Source of the DNA: Candidatus Pacearchaeota archaeon CG06_land_8_20_14_3_00_35_12
GTDB taxonomy: Archaea > Nanobdellota > Nanobdellia > Pacearchaeales > PEVX01
Reading direction: 5' to 3'
Assembly: GCA_002780285.1 (NCBI GenBank)
Contig: PEVX01000017.1
Coordinates: 1-37,146 of the forward strand
DNA: 37,146 nucleotides
Shown: positions 29,892-37,146 of the stretch, one piece after another
How the letters are laid out: every line of letters starts with the position of its first letter
Position numbering within the stretch: the first letter of the stretch is position 1
Translations under genes and position numbers: made by a program
The notes under the pieces: model-generated
Database searches by the model: none
Told to the model about the DNA's origin: nothing
The model's input: the letters and a program-made list of their open reading frames with translations, nothing else

Positions 29892-31616
29892 ATGGCAAAA
29901 ATAACTTTCAAAATATGGCTTTTAATCATTTTCCTAATAGCATTTACTCTTGCAATTAATCCTTCTGGATTTTTTAAACAAGGAGTTCTTGTAAAGGATA
30001 TTGATCAAAATTCTTCAGCTTCTTTGTCAGGGCTTATGAAAGGAGAAATAATCACAGAAGTGAATGGAGAGAAAATCAAAAATATTGATGATTATAATTC
30101 AGCAATCAATAAACTTACAATAGCTGATGCTCAATTTATAATCAAAACAAGTGATAAAACTTTCATTTATAATGGCACAACTCTCGATTTCTCTTTAACG
30201 AATAAAACCGTTTCTTTTATAACAGGAAAAGCATATGAATCGGGATTAAGAGAAGGGATGAATGTTTCTTCAATAAATGGAGAGATTTTAAATGAAACAA
30301 ACTTTCAAGAAATTGAAAATAATGTAGAGTCAAAAATAAAGATAATCCTTAAAACTGAGAAAAATGAATATATTTTCCTCATATCAAAAAATCCAGGAAT
30401 TGTTGTTTCAAGCATTCCAAAAACAAACATTCGGACTGGACTTGACTTGCAGGGCGGTTCTCGTGCTTTAGTAAAACCAGAGGTTCCTCTAAGTGTCAAA
30501 GAATTAAATGATTTAGTTTCTGTAATTAATAACAGACTTAATGTTTATGGAATTACTGATATGAAGACAAGAGTAGTTTCTGATTTAAGCAAAAATAATT
30601 ATATTTTAATAGAGCTTGCAGGAGCAACTCCTTCTGAATTAAGAGATCTTGTAAGCAAACAGGGAAAATTCGAAGCAAAAATTGGGAATGAAACTGTTTT
30701 TATCGGAGGAAAAAATGATATTACCTTTGTTTGCAGAGGAGACGCTTCTTGCTCTGGAATTAGGGAATGTTATGCTACAAAAGAAGGATATTACTGTAAA
30801 TTTCTATTTGAAATCAGGTTATCAGAGGCAGCAGCCAAAAAACAAGCAGATGCTACTGCTAATTTAACAGAAAATGTTTCTTCTTCTGGCGAATCCTATC
30901 TGAGTGAACAGCTGGATTTATTCCTTGATGATAAAATTTATGATTCCTTGAATATAGCCTCTGATCTCAAGGGACAAGTTGCAACTCAAATTTCAATTAG
31001 TGGGCCAGGTGTTGGAGCTACGCAAAAAGAAGCATATGATAATGCGCAATTAAATATGAAAAAACTTCAAACAGTTTTAATTACCGGAAGCCTTCCATAT
31101 AAATTAGAAATTGTAAAGCTTGATAGTATTTCTCCTGCTCTTGGAAAAGAATTTGTGAATAATATCTTTTTTGTAATAATCGCTGCATGGATTGGAGTTT
31201 TTGTTGTTCTTTTCGTAAGGTACAGAAAATTTGCCCCTGTTTTGCTTGTAATGTTCATCTTAACAACTGAAATTTATCTTACTGTTGGAATGGCTGCATT
31301 CATTAAATGGAATCTTGATTTAGCAAGCATTGCAGGAATTATCGCAGCTATTGGAACAGGCGTAGATGATCAAGTAGTTATAATTGATGAAGGAAAGATA
31401 GGAAAAACCTACAGCTGGAAAGAACGCATTAAACGTTCTTTTGGAATAATTCTTGGAGCATGGGCAACAGTTTTTGTTGCAATGCTGCCTCTGGGATGGG
31501 CTGGAGCAGGACTATTCAAGGGTTTTGCCATAACAACAATTCTTGGAATAAGCGTTGGTGTTTTTGTAACTCGCCCAGCATTTTCTGATTTGTTAGAAAT
31601 GATTACAAAAGAATAA
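29892..31616 (+). CDS. secD: Protein-export membrane protein SecD with tandem PDZ-like repeats
   Basis: This is a 574-residue protein. TM1 (about 5-23) is followed by two PDZ-like repeats (NSSASLSGLMKGEIITEVNG at about 41-60 and AYESGLREGMNVSSINGEIL at about 114-133). GLDLQGGSRALVKPE opens the SecD P1 domain. Five more membrane segments contain IAAIGTGVDDQVVIIDEG. A small cysteine-containing insert (CRGDASCSGIRECYA) lies in the external domain. It works with SecF in protein export. The next gene follows after seven bases. Confidence 0.94.
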   Translation: MAKITFKIWLLIIFLIAFTLAINPSGFFKQGVLVKDIDQNSSASLSGLMKGEIITEVNGEKIKNIDDYNSAINKLTIADAQFIIKTSDKTFIYNGTTLDFSLTNKTVSFITGKAYESGLREGMNVSSINGEILNETNFQEIENNVESKIKIILKTEKNEYIFLISKNPGIVVSSIPKTNIRTGLDLQGGSRALVKPEVPLSVKELNDLVSVINNRLNVYGITDMKTRVVSDLSKNNYILIELAGATPSELRDLVSKQGKFEAKIGNETVFIGGKNDITFVCRGDASCSGIRECYATKEGYYCKFLFEIRLSEAAAKKQADATANLTENVSSSGESYLSEQLDLFLDDKIYDSLNIASDLKGQVATQISISGPGVGATQKEAYDNAQLNMKKLQTVLITGSLPYKLEIVKLDSISPALGKEFVNNIFFVIIAAWIGVFVVLFVRYRKFAPVLLVMFILTTEIYLTVGMAAFIKWNLDLASIAGIIAAIGTGVDDQVVIIDEGKIGKTYSWKERIKRSFGIILGAWATVFVAMLPLGWAGAGLFKGFAITTILGISVGVFVTRPAFSDLLEMITKE

Positions 31617-31623
31617 ATATAAA

Positions 31624-32067
31624 ATGTTACCTAAATGGCATTTTTTAGCAGCTCTCATATTGTCTATTATGCTTTGGCCAATTTTCAAACTTGGGGTTTT
31701 TGCCATAATCTTCATTGCAGTTTTTATTGATATTGATCACTATCTCACCTATGTTTTTTGGAAAAAAGATTTTAACCTTACTAATGCATATCATTTTTAC
31801 ATTAAAAGAGGAGCAACATATAGAAAAACTGGAAAAATAGATAAAAAATATTCTTTATGTATTTTTCATACAATTGAATTTTTATTATTATTTTCAATTT
31901 TAGCATTAATATTTAAATTTTTTCAAATATTATTTATTGGTTATGCTCTTCATTTTTTTCAGGATTTATTTAGTGAATTTTTTTGTTTTTTTAATGGTGG
32001 CAGAAAAAGTGTGAGAAAACTTTCATTGATTGGATATGTTTATCAATTAAGAAAAGGTACATTATAG
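31624..32067 (+). CDS. Small membrane protein with His/Asp motifs (hydrolase-like, DUF457-type?)
   Basis: This 147-residue protein has three or four hydrophobic segments. Conserved-looking polar motifs lie at membrane edges: KWHFLAAL, FIDIDHYLTYVFW, FHTIEFLLL and HFFQDLFSEFF. The DIDH...H...HxxQD arrangement resembles membrane-bound predicted metal-dependent hydrolases of the YdjM/DUF457 group, but the match is by pattern only. It sits between secD and a flippase gene, one base before the latter, so it may belong to the glycan cluster. Function uncertain. Confidence 0.55.
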   Translation: MLPKWHFLAALILSIMLWPIFKLGVFAIIFIAVFIDIDHYLTYVFWKKDFNLTNAYHFYIKRGATYRKTGKIDKKYSLCIFHTIEFLLLFSILALIFKFFQILFIGYALHFFQDLFSEFFCFFNGGRKSVRKLSLIGYVYQLRKGTL

Positions 32068-32068
32068 C

Positions 32069-33589
32069 ATGGCTAAAAATAAATATTCTGACAATTTAAG
32101 AAATCGCGCAGCTAGTAATAGTTTCTATACTATTCTCACAAGCATAATAAATAAAATTGGTGCTGTTATCTTTACAATAATTGTTGCACGAATCTTGCAA
32201 CCAACTCTTTTTGGAGTATATGGACTTGCAACAGCAACAGTTGCAATTTTTCTTTCTTTTGCAGATTTAGGCATAAACGCCTCTTTGATAAGATACTCTG
32301 CCTATGCTTTTGAAAAAAGCAAGCGAAAAGTAGCCTCTTATTTTCAATATCTCTTAAAAATAAAATCCCTTCTCATAATCATACTCTCAATTTTGCTAAT
32401 TATTCTTGCAAAACCAATATCTGAACTTGTTTTTCATAAAGCTATCTTGTTCTGGCCATTGATTTTATGTTCTTTGTATCTCATTACATCTTCATTTCTT
32501 GATTTTATCTGTTCAATTTTTTATAGTCTTGGCAAAGTGAGATATGTTGCAATTAGAGAGATTATTGCTCAGGTTGGGAGAATCCTGATTTTCTTGCTCT
32601 TGGCCTTTTTTCTGCTAAAATCCTTTCTAGTTATTGACGCCTTATTGGCGATATCCCTCGCTTTTTTATTTGCTGCCATTTTTTTAGTTTTTGTCTTATT
32701 TAAAAAATATCATTTTTTGTTTGAGCGAACTGGAAAATTAAATTCTGCTGAAAAAAGGGTTCTTTTTTCCTTCATATTTATTCTTGCAATTGGCGGAATT
32801 TTTGGAATTTTTAATAGTTCAGTAGATACCTTACTTCTCGGCATTTTCCTGCAAGATACTGCTAATATAGGACTCTATCGCTCTGCATTGTTGATTACCT
32901 CAAGCGCAGTGGGCATAATCGCGCTTGGAAATGTTTTTCTTCCAATATTTACTCAACTAAAAGGCATTCAACTTTCAAAATCTTTTGAAAAATTATTCAA
33001 TTATTGCATCATTCTTTCATTTCCAATCGCTTTTGGTATTGCAATGATTTCAACAGCTATAATGACTTTGATTTATGGCATAACTTACAGTTCCGCAGCA
33101 ATCCTCTTGTCAATAACTGCATTTACAATAATTCCGTCAACGCTTTCATCAATTTTTGGATTGCTTTTTTTTGCAAAAGGAAAACCGCTGAAACCAACCA
33201 TTATAGTAATAATTGCAACAGGAATAAACACTCTGCTAAATTTATTTTTAATAACTCTGTTGCTTAAACAAAGTGAATTCTTAGCTACAATAGGTGCAGC
33301 AATTGCAATTACAATCAATAGCTATCTTTCTTTAGTCTTTATGGCAATGTTGACTAAAAAAGAATTTAATATTAAGATTAAAAAAACCACTTTTGTTAAG
33401 GTTTTATTTTCATGCCTGATTATGGTTTTTATCTTATTTTTATTCTCTATATTTTTTAAACAAATTTCTCCTCTAAATTTGATATTAGAGATGATTCTTG
33501 GCCTAGCGACATATATTGGAATAATGCTTTTATTAAAAGGCATTAAAAAAGAAGATTTTGAATTAATTAAACGAATGATTAAAAAATGA
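32069..33589 (+). CDS. Wzx-like polysaccharide/lipid-linked oligosaccharide flippase
   Basis: This 506-residue protein has about 12-14 membrane segments. The N-terminal region (ASNSFYTILTSIINKIGAVIFTIIVARILQPTLFGVYGLATA) is the typical start of the polysaccharide_synt/MATE-like flippase family, which turns lipid-linked glycans across the membrane. The gene overlaps the Alg14-like gene by four bases (ATGA), tying it to the glycosyltransferase operon. Likely role: export of the lipid-linked glycan used for S-layer or protein glycosylation. The substrate is unknown. Confidence 0.88.
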   Translation: MAKNKYSDNLRNRAASNSFYTILTSIINKIGAVIFTIIVARILQPTLFGVYGLATATVAIFLSFADLGINASLIRYSAYAFEKSKRKVASYFQYLLKIKSLLIIILSILLIILAKPISELVFHKAILFWPLILCSLYLITSSFLDFICSIFYSLGKVRYVAIREIIAQVGRILIFLLLAFFLLKSFLVIDALLAISLAFLFAAIFLVFVLFKKYHFLFERTGKLNSAEKRVLFSFIFILAIGGIFGIFNSSVDTLLLGIFLQDTANIGLYRSALLITSSAVGIIALGNVFLPIFTQLKGIQLSKSFEKLFNYCIILSFPIAFGIAMISTAIMTLIYGITYSSAAILLSITAFTIIPSTLSSIFGLLFFAKGKPLKPTIIVIIATGINTLLNLFLITLLLKQSEFLATIGAAIAITINSYLSLVFMAMLTKKEFNIKIKKTTFVKVLFSCLIMVFILFLFSIFFKQISPLNLILEMILGLATYIGIMLLLKGIKKEDFELIKRMIKK

Positions 33590-34035
33590 AAATTTGCATA
33601 GCATCATCTGCAGGAGGACATTTATCTGAAAGCTTAAAGCTTCTGCCAATTTTGAAAGGGCACAATGTTTTTTTCTTTACTTTTCATTCAAAACACATTG
33701 GAAATTCTATCCTAGGACATAAAGTCTATTATACTGTTGATCCAAAACGCAACATAATAAAATTTTTCAATGTTTTTTCAGATAGTTTTAAGGTATTTGG
33801 GAGGGAAAATCCAGATTTAATTATCTCTACAGGAGCCAATGTGGCAGTTCCAATATCTCTTATCGGAAAATGTAATGGGAAGAAATTAATTCATATTGAA
33901 TGCGGAGCACAGGTTAATACTCCCTCTTTAACAGGAAGAGTCCTTTATCCATTTGCAGACCTTTTTATTGTTAGATGGAGAGCATTGCTTCAAAAATATG
34001 GAAAAAAAGCAATTTATGGGGGGTTGTCAATATGA
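33586..34035 (+). CDS. Alg14/PssD/EpsE-like glycosyltransferase subunit
   Basis: This 149-residue protein has the Alg14-type start KICIASSAGGHLSESLKLLP and NPDLIISTGANVAVPISLIGK, followed by IHIECGAQVNTPSLTGRVLYPFADLFIVRW. In this family the subunit is the membrane-recruiting half of a split GT-B enzyme, normally paired with Alg13, that adds a sugar (GlcNAc in eukaryotes) to a lipid-linked glycan. The catalytic partner follows with a four-base overlap. Both neighbours overlap it, implying tight coupling. Confidence 0.9.
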   Translation: MKICIASSAGGHLSESLKLLPILKGHNVFFFTFHSKHIGNSILGHKVYYTVDPKRNIIKFFNVFSDSFKVFGRENPDLIISTGANVAVPISLIGKCNGKKLIHIECGAQVNTPSLTGRVLYPFADLFIVRWRALLQKYGKKAIYGGLSI

Positions 34036-34511
34036 TCCTTGTAACAGTTGGAGCTTCTAGGCAATTTGATAGACTGATAGAATCAGTTGATAAATTAATT
34101 GCAGAAGGCATTATCAAAGAAAAAGTGATTATGCAGATAAATAATGGAAAATATATTCCTAAGAATGCTAAATGGTTCAGATTTAAAAAACAAGACAATT
34201 TAATTAAACTTGCAAAAAAAGCGAGGTTTTTGATTGTTCACGGCGGAATTGGAAGTGTGGGGCTTGCAATCTCATTACGAAAAAAAGCAATTGCTGTTCC
34301 AAGACTTAAAAAGTTCGATGAAGCGATAAATGATCATCAATTTCAAATCATAAAAGAATTTGCAAAGGAAAAAAAAATTATTCCCTCTTATGAAGTTGCT
34401 GATTTAAAGGAAGCTATTGGAAAAATAAAAACATTTAAACCAAATTTTACAAAAGAAGAAAATAAACTACGGGGATTAATACTGCAATTTATTGCTAAAA
34501 TGCAAAAATGA
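34032..34511 (+). CDS. Alg13/PssE/EpsF-like glycosyltransferase catalytic subunit
   Basis: The ORF track extends to 33975, but the ATG at 34032 overlaps the Alg14-like stop (ATGA) and gives the expected start MILVTVGASRQFDRLIE, 159 residues. Family features include the nucleotide-sugar binding half with FLIVHGGIGSVGLAISL and VPRLKKFDEAINDHQFQI. With the Alg14-like protein it forms a complete GT-B active site. The donor is probably a UDP-sugar. The GT2 gene overlaps its stop by four bases. Confidence 0.9.
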   Translation: MILVTVGASRQFDRLIESVDKLIAEGIIKEKVIMQINNGKYIPKNAKWFRFKKQDNLIKLAKKARFLIVHGGIGSVGLAISLRKKAIAVPRLKKFDEAINDHQFQIIKEFAKEKKIIPSYEVADLKEAIGKIKTFKPNFTKEENKLRGLILQFIAKMQK

Positions 34512-35227
34512 AACCAAAAATCTCAATTGTGATAGTAACCTTCAAAACAGATGACAAAGTGATGAATGCTTGCCTGAAAAGCATTTACTCTTCTTCGCTT
34601 AAATCAGTAGAATTGATAATTGTTAACAATAGCCCAAAAGAACTTTTACAAGGATTTAATCTTAAAAAAAGCACAAATCTTAGAATAATTCAAAATAACA
34701 AAAATTTGGGCTTTGGAAAAGCCAACAATCTGGGAATCAGGATTGCAAAAGGAAAATATATTCTTGTTTTAAATCCAGACATCATCCTCATGAAAAACAC
34801 CCTCTCTAAACTCTTCAATTTTATGGAAAAATTCAAAGATGCAAACATGGCGGGTTGTAAGCTTATTAATCCAATGACCAAAAAAATAGATGATTCTGCA
34901 AGAAAATTTCCAACTTTTGGCTCTCTTATTCTGAGAAGACTTGGTTTAAAAAAAGAAAAGGGTTATCCTCTAGCAACAATTAAGCAGCCATTAAAAGTTG
35001 ATTGGCTTTCCGGAGCATTTTTATTCATGCGTAAAAAATATTATTTTGATGAAAATTATTTTTTATATTTCGAGGATACTGATTTAAGCAGAAAAACTGG
35101 CAAGGTTTATTATTTGCCTCAAATAACAGCATTTCATCTCGGAAAAAGAATGAGCAGAAAAAATTTAAAATATTTATTGATACATTTAAGGAGCATGTTT
35201 TATTATTTTAAAAAATGGAAGACTTAA
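34508..35227 (+). CDS. Family 2 glycosyltransferase
   Basis: This is a 239-residue GT-A enzyme: ISIVIVTFKTDD at the N terminus, then VELIIVNNSPKE, NNKNLGFGKANNLGIRIAKG, and the DxD-like LVLNPDIILMKN. Acceptor-side motifs are VDWLSGAFLFMRKKYYFDENYFLYFEDTDLSRK. This resembles rhamnosyl/hexosyl transferases of surface polysaccharide clusters. No membrane segment is seen. It overlaps the Alg13-like gene by four bases and the methyltransferase by thirteen. Confidence 0.92.
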   Translation: MKPKISIVIVTFKTDDKVMNACLKSIYSSSLKSVELIIVNNSPKELLQGFNLKKSTNLRIIQNNKNLGFGKANNLGIRIAKGKYILVLNPDIILMKNTLSKLFNFMEKFKDANMAGCKLINPMTKKIDDSARKFPTFGSLILRRLGLKKEKGYPLATIKQPLKVDWLSGAFLFMRKKYYFDENYFLYFEDTDLSRKTGKVYYLPQITAFHLGKRMSRKNLKYLLIHLRSMFYYFKKWKT

Positions 35228-35922
35228 TTTTAAATCCAGACCCTTTTGGATCTCATAATCAGATAATAAAGAGAATAACCCCCAATTCGATTATCCTTGA
35301 TGTCGGTTGTTCAAATGGGGCAATTGGAGAATTTTTAATTAAAAATAAAAAATGCAGGGTTTATGGCGTAGAACTTCTTAAAAATTCAGCCAATATCGCT
35401 TTGAAAAAAGGCTATGCAAAAGTTCTTATTAAAAATTTGAATCAGATTGATAACCTGCCATTCCCCCCAAAATTTTTTGATTTTATAATCTGCGCTGACG
35501 TTCTAGAACATTTAGAAAATCCGCTTAAAATGCTTAAGATTCTGAAACCTCATCTGAAAAAAAAAGGATTCATAATTGCTTCAATTCCAAATATTGCCAA
35601 TTGGTATTCGCGTTTAAGATTATTATTTGGAAACTGGGAATATGGTGGAGCAGGATTATTTGATGAAACCCACCTGCGCTTTTTTAATTTAAAAACAGCA
35701 AAACAGCTTTTCATTGCTGCAGATTTTAAAATTAATGAAATTGATTATACTTCAAATCTAAATCCTCAAACATTTGCATTAATATTCGAACAGCAAAAAT
35801 CTAAATCTTCATATTCTGCTTTGAAAAAAAAGATAATCCCTCTCTTAAAACTAAGATATAATTTAATGAGAATTTATCCAAGGCTATTTGCAATACAATT
35901 CATAATTAAGGCCCAAAATTAA
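35215..35922 (+). CDS. SAM-dependent class I methyltransferase
   Basis: This 235-residue protein has the SAM-binding motif ILDVGCSNGAIGEFL (about 23-37), the acidic loop residue in YGVELLK, and post-I/IV motifs FDFIICADVLEHLENPLKMLKIL and GFIIASIPNIANW. The HLRFFN segment is typical of methyltransferases found in polysaccharide clusters. It probably methylates a sugar of the glycan or its carrier. Its start lies inside the GT2 gene end (13-base overlap). It is the last gene of the plus-strand glycan run. Confidence 0.9.
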   Translation: MEDLILNPDPFGSHNQIIKRITPNSIILDVGCSNGAIGEFLIKNKKCRVYGVELLKNSANIALKKGYAKVLIKNLNQIDNLPFPPKFFDFIICADVLEHLENPLKMLKILKPHLKKKGFIIASIPNIANWYSRLRLLFGNWEYGGAGLFDETHLRFFNLKTAKQLFIAADFKINEIDYTSNLNPQTFALIFEQQKSKSSYSALKKKIIPLLKLRYNLMRIYPRLFAIQFIIKAQN

Positions 35923-36912
35923 TTATAGAAAAGGTATGAGCACGATAAATGCAAGAATTGCTTCTGATATTAAAAGAGCATTAACCACATCTTTTTCATA
36001 AACTTTGTGACTTGGTTTTATTTTTTTTAAGAGCGCTATAAATACATGAGTTAAACTGTACATTTTTTTATAGGGCAATTCAAGACTATTGTCTTTCTTG
36101 GGTATTCCAAAGTTTTCAGCCTGAAACTTGATTCTAGCTTTTAGAAATCCTTCAATTATGAATGGGATGAAAAGAATTAGGGCTATTTTCTCCATATTTC
36201 CAAGAATTGCAAAACAGGAGATTAATGCGCCCATGCAGTAAGTTAGCGTATCTCCAGGAAAGACTTTTGAAGGATATTTATTGAAAACAAGAAAAGCAAG
36301 CAATGATGCGATAATTATTGCTGCAATCAAAGCAAGCCACACATTTCCATTTAAAAAAGCCACAATTCCCAAAGCTGCAAAAATAATTGAAGCAAATCCA
36401 GCTTCTAACCCATTGTATCCTGCAAGCAGATTAAATCCGTTTGTTGTGCCTACAATAGCTATTGGAATGATTACTAATGGATAAAGCAAGCCAAGTTCAA
36501 TGCCTGCCATATTACTAATCCCTGCATTAATTACAATCAACGGAATTGCTACAGGAATTGTTAACAAGATTTTTTGAATCTGTCTAATTCCTTTTTTCCA
36601 CCCCAATATATTATCTGTAAATCCAATTAATGCTGCGAAAAACATTGTTAATAATAATGCAAATGTTTCAATAAGATGAGTCATTGTTTGAAGAATAAAT
36701 GTTTTAAAGAAAACATACATAAGAATTGAAATTGTTATCCCAATAACAACCGCAATTCCTCCACCTTCTGCAACTATTGGTTTATTGTATTTATTCATAT
36801 CTCTGCCTTCAAGTTTATTTTTATGGGCAATGTTAATCCAAGATTTCGTGGCAATCAAAGTTACAAATACAGAAATTGCGATGCTCAAAATCAAGATTAT
36901 TATGTCAATCAT
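35923..36912 (-). CDS. MraY/GPT family sugar-1-phosphate transferase (UDP-GlcNAc:dolichyl-P type)
   Basis: The ORF track starts at 36975; the ATG at 36912, just after the upstream stop, starts MIDIIILILSIAIS and gives 329 residues with about ten membrane segments. Family features are RDMNKYNKPIVAEGGGIAVV (cytoplasmic loop 1), the DDxxD-like position occupied by GFTDNILGWKKGIRQIQK, NGFNLLAGYNGLEAG, and KVFPGDTLTYCMGALIS. This enzyme transfers sugar-1-phosphate from a nucleotide sugar to dolichyl phosphate and would start the glycan extended by the neighbouring transferases. It converges on the methyltransferase gene with no gap. Confidence 0.9.
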   Translation of the reverse strand: MIDIIILILSIAISVFVTLIATKSWINIAHKNKLEGRDMNKYNKPIVAEGGGIAVVIGITISILMYVFFKTFILQTMTHLIETFALLLTMFFAALIGFTDNILGWKKGIRQIQKILLTIPVAIPLIVINAGISNMAGIELGLLYPLVIIPIAIVGTTNGFNLLAGYNGLEAGFASIIFAALGIVAFLNGNVWLALIAAIIIASLLAFLVFNKYPSKVFPGDTLTYCMGALISCFAILGNMEKIALILFIPFIIEGFLKARIKFQAENFGIPKKDNSLELPYKKMYSLTHVFIALLKKIKPSHKVYEKDVVNALLISEAILAFIVLIPFL

Positions 36913-36913
36913 T

Positions 36914-37146
36914 TTACCAAAGTGCAAATGGAAGAGGACTTTCTTTTTGAAGATAATCTTCCCTGAGTTGTTCACTTATGCTGAAGTTTTCAGGATAATC
37001 TATTTTCCATATTTTTATTGGACCAAATACATTCGTATTATACATAACAAAATCCTCAATATTTAAATTATACATCGAATTTAATGAACTTATCAATGGG
37101 CTTTCTTCAGAATGAACCATTTTGAAATTAACAGATTCATTCATTA
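36914..37146 (-). CDS. C-terminal part of an unidentified protein, cut by right edge
   Basis: An open frame enters from the right edge and stops at 36914, one base before the sugar-phosphate transferase ATG, so the two are in one operon. The ATG at 37144 in the track may be internal. The visible 76 residues (ending FSISEQLREDYLQKESPLPFALW) show no motif that I recognise and no membrane segment. Whether it belongs to glycan synthesis cannot be judged. Confidence 0.45.
   Translation of the reverse strand, partial: MNESVNFKMVHSEESPLISSLNSMYNLNIEDFVMYNTNVFGPIKIWKIDYPENFSISEQLREDYLQKESPLPFALW

Noticed and set aside
36785-37066. 93-residue plus-strand ORF at the right end
   Set aside because: Antisense to the sugar-phosphate transferase start and the partial upstream gene; no domain.

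Overview
The window is AT-rich (I judge about one third G+C) and archaeal. It carries a two-subunit PolD DNA polymerase, Orc1/Cdc6, XerA, archaeal RNA polymerase subunits RpoD, RpoF and RpoN, ribosomal proteins L21e and L18e, archaeal SecD/SecF, an Lhr-type helicase and TATA boxes about 20-30 bases before many start codons (largely leaderless genes). The short proteins, tight gene packing and degenerate or simplified versions of several genes suggest a DPANN archaeon of the Pacearchaeota/Woesearchaeota kind. That placement is inference.

Layout. Bases 1-2960 (minus) hold a three-gene run: tyrS, an M16 zinc peptidase and a ureohydrolase cut by the left edge. A 50-base divergent promoter separates it from an anchored OB-fold protein and a TctA-like membrane protein (3011-4544, plus). 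Bases 4541-10835 (minus) are a replication operon, orc1/cdc6 - PolD small subunit - PolD large subunit. Upstream of orc1 a 519-base gap carries an ORB-like element, a second inverted half-element and a pure A/T tract between them, so it is very probably a replication origin. Then come a PRC-barrel protein, an unknown, a NUDIX hydrolase, tRNA-Ser(CGA) and the linked phosphoesterase/Lhr helicase pair.

Bases 16100-20400 are an accessory-looking island: a small winged-helix protein, two coiled-coil/linker/HTH proteins facing each other across a 406-base T-rich gap, two small unknowns, a G+C-rich intergenic block likely to be a non-coding RNA, a zinc-knuckle HNH nuclease and a helical unknown. The gene at 17524-18141 encodes its linker with an array of perfect AACAGCTGTT palindromes, and an identical copy sits in the intergenic region upstream of the same gene. 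This is my best candidate for an undescribed regulatory or DNA-organising system.

Bases 20472-26853 run from xerA and a possible ribosome-hibernation-like protein into the translation/transcription cluster: L21e, RpoF, DUF655, S13, S4, S11, RpoD, tRNA-Leu, L18e, L13, S9, RpoN. A structured intergenic segment, an intron-containing tRNA-Leu(CAA), a PIN-domain protein, a degenerate DRG-like GTPase, tRNA-Arg(CCT) and tRNA-Gly(TCC) follow. SecF-SecD lead into an envelope glycan cluster: membrane protein, flippase, Alg14/Alg13-like split glycosyltransferase, GT2 glycosyltransferase and methyltransferase. A convergent GlcNAc-1-P transferase-like gene and a gene cut by the right edge close the window. 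Together these suggest lipid-linked glycan synthesis and export (surface glycosylation) next to the protein-export machinery.
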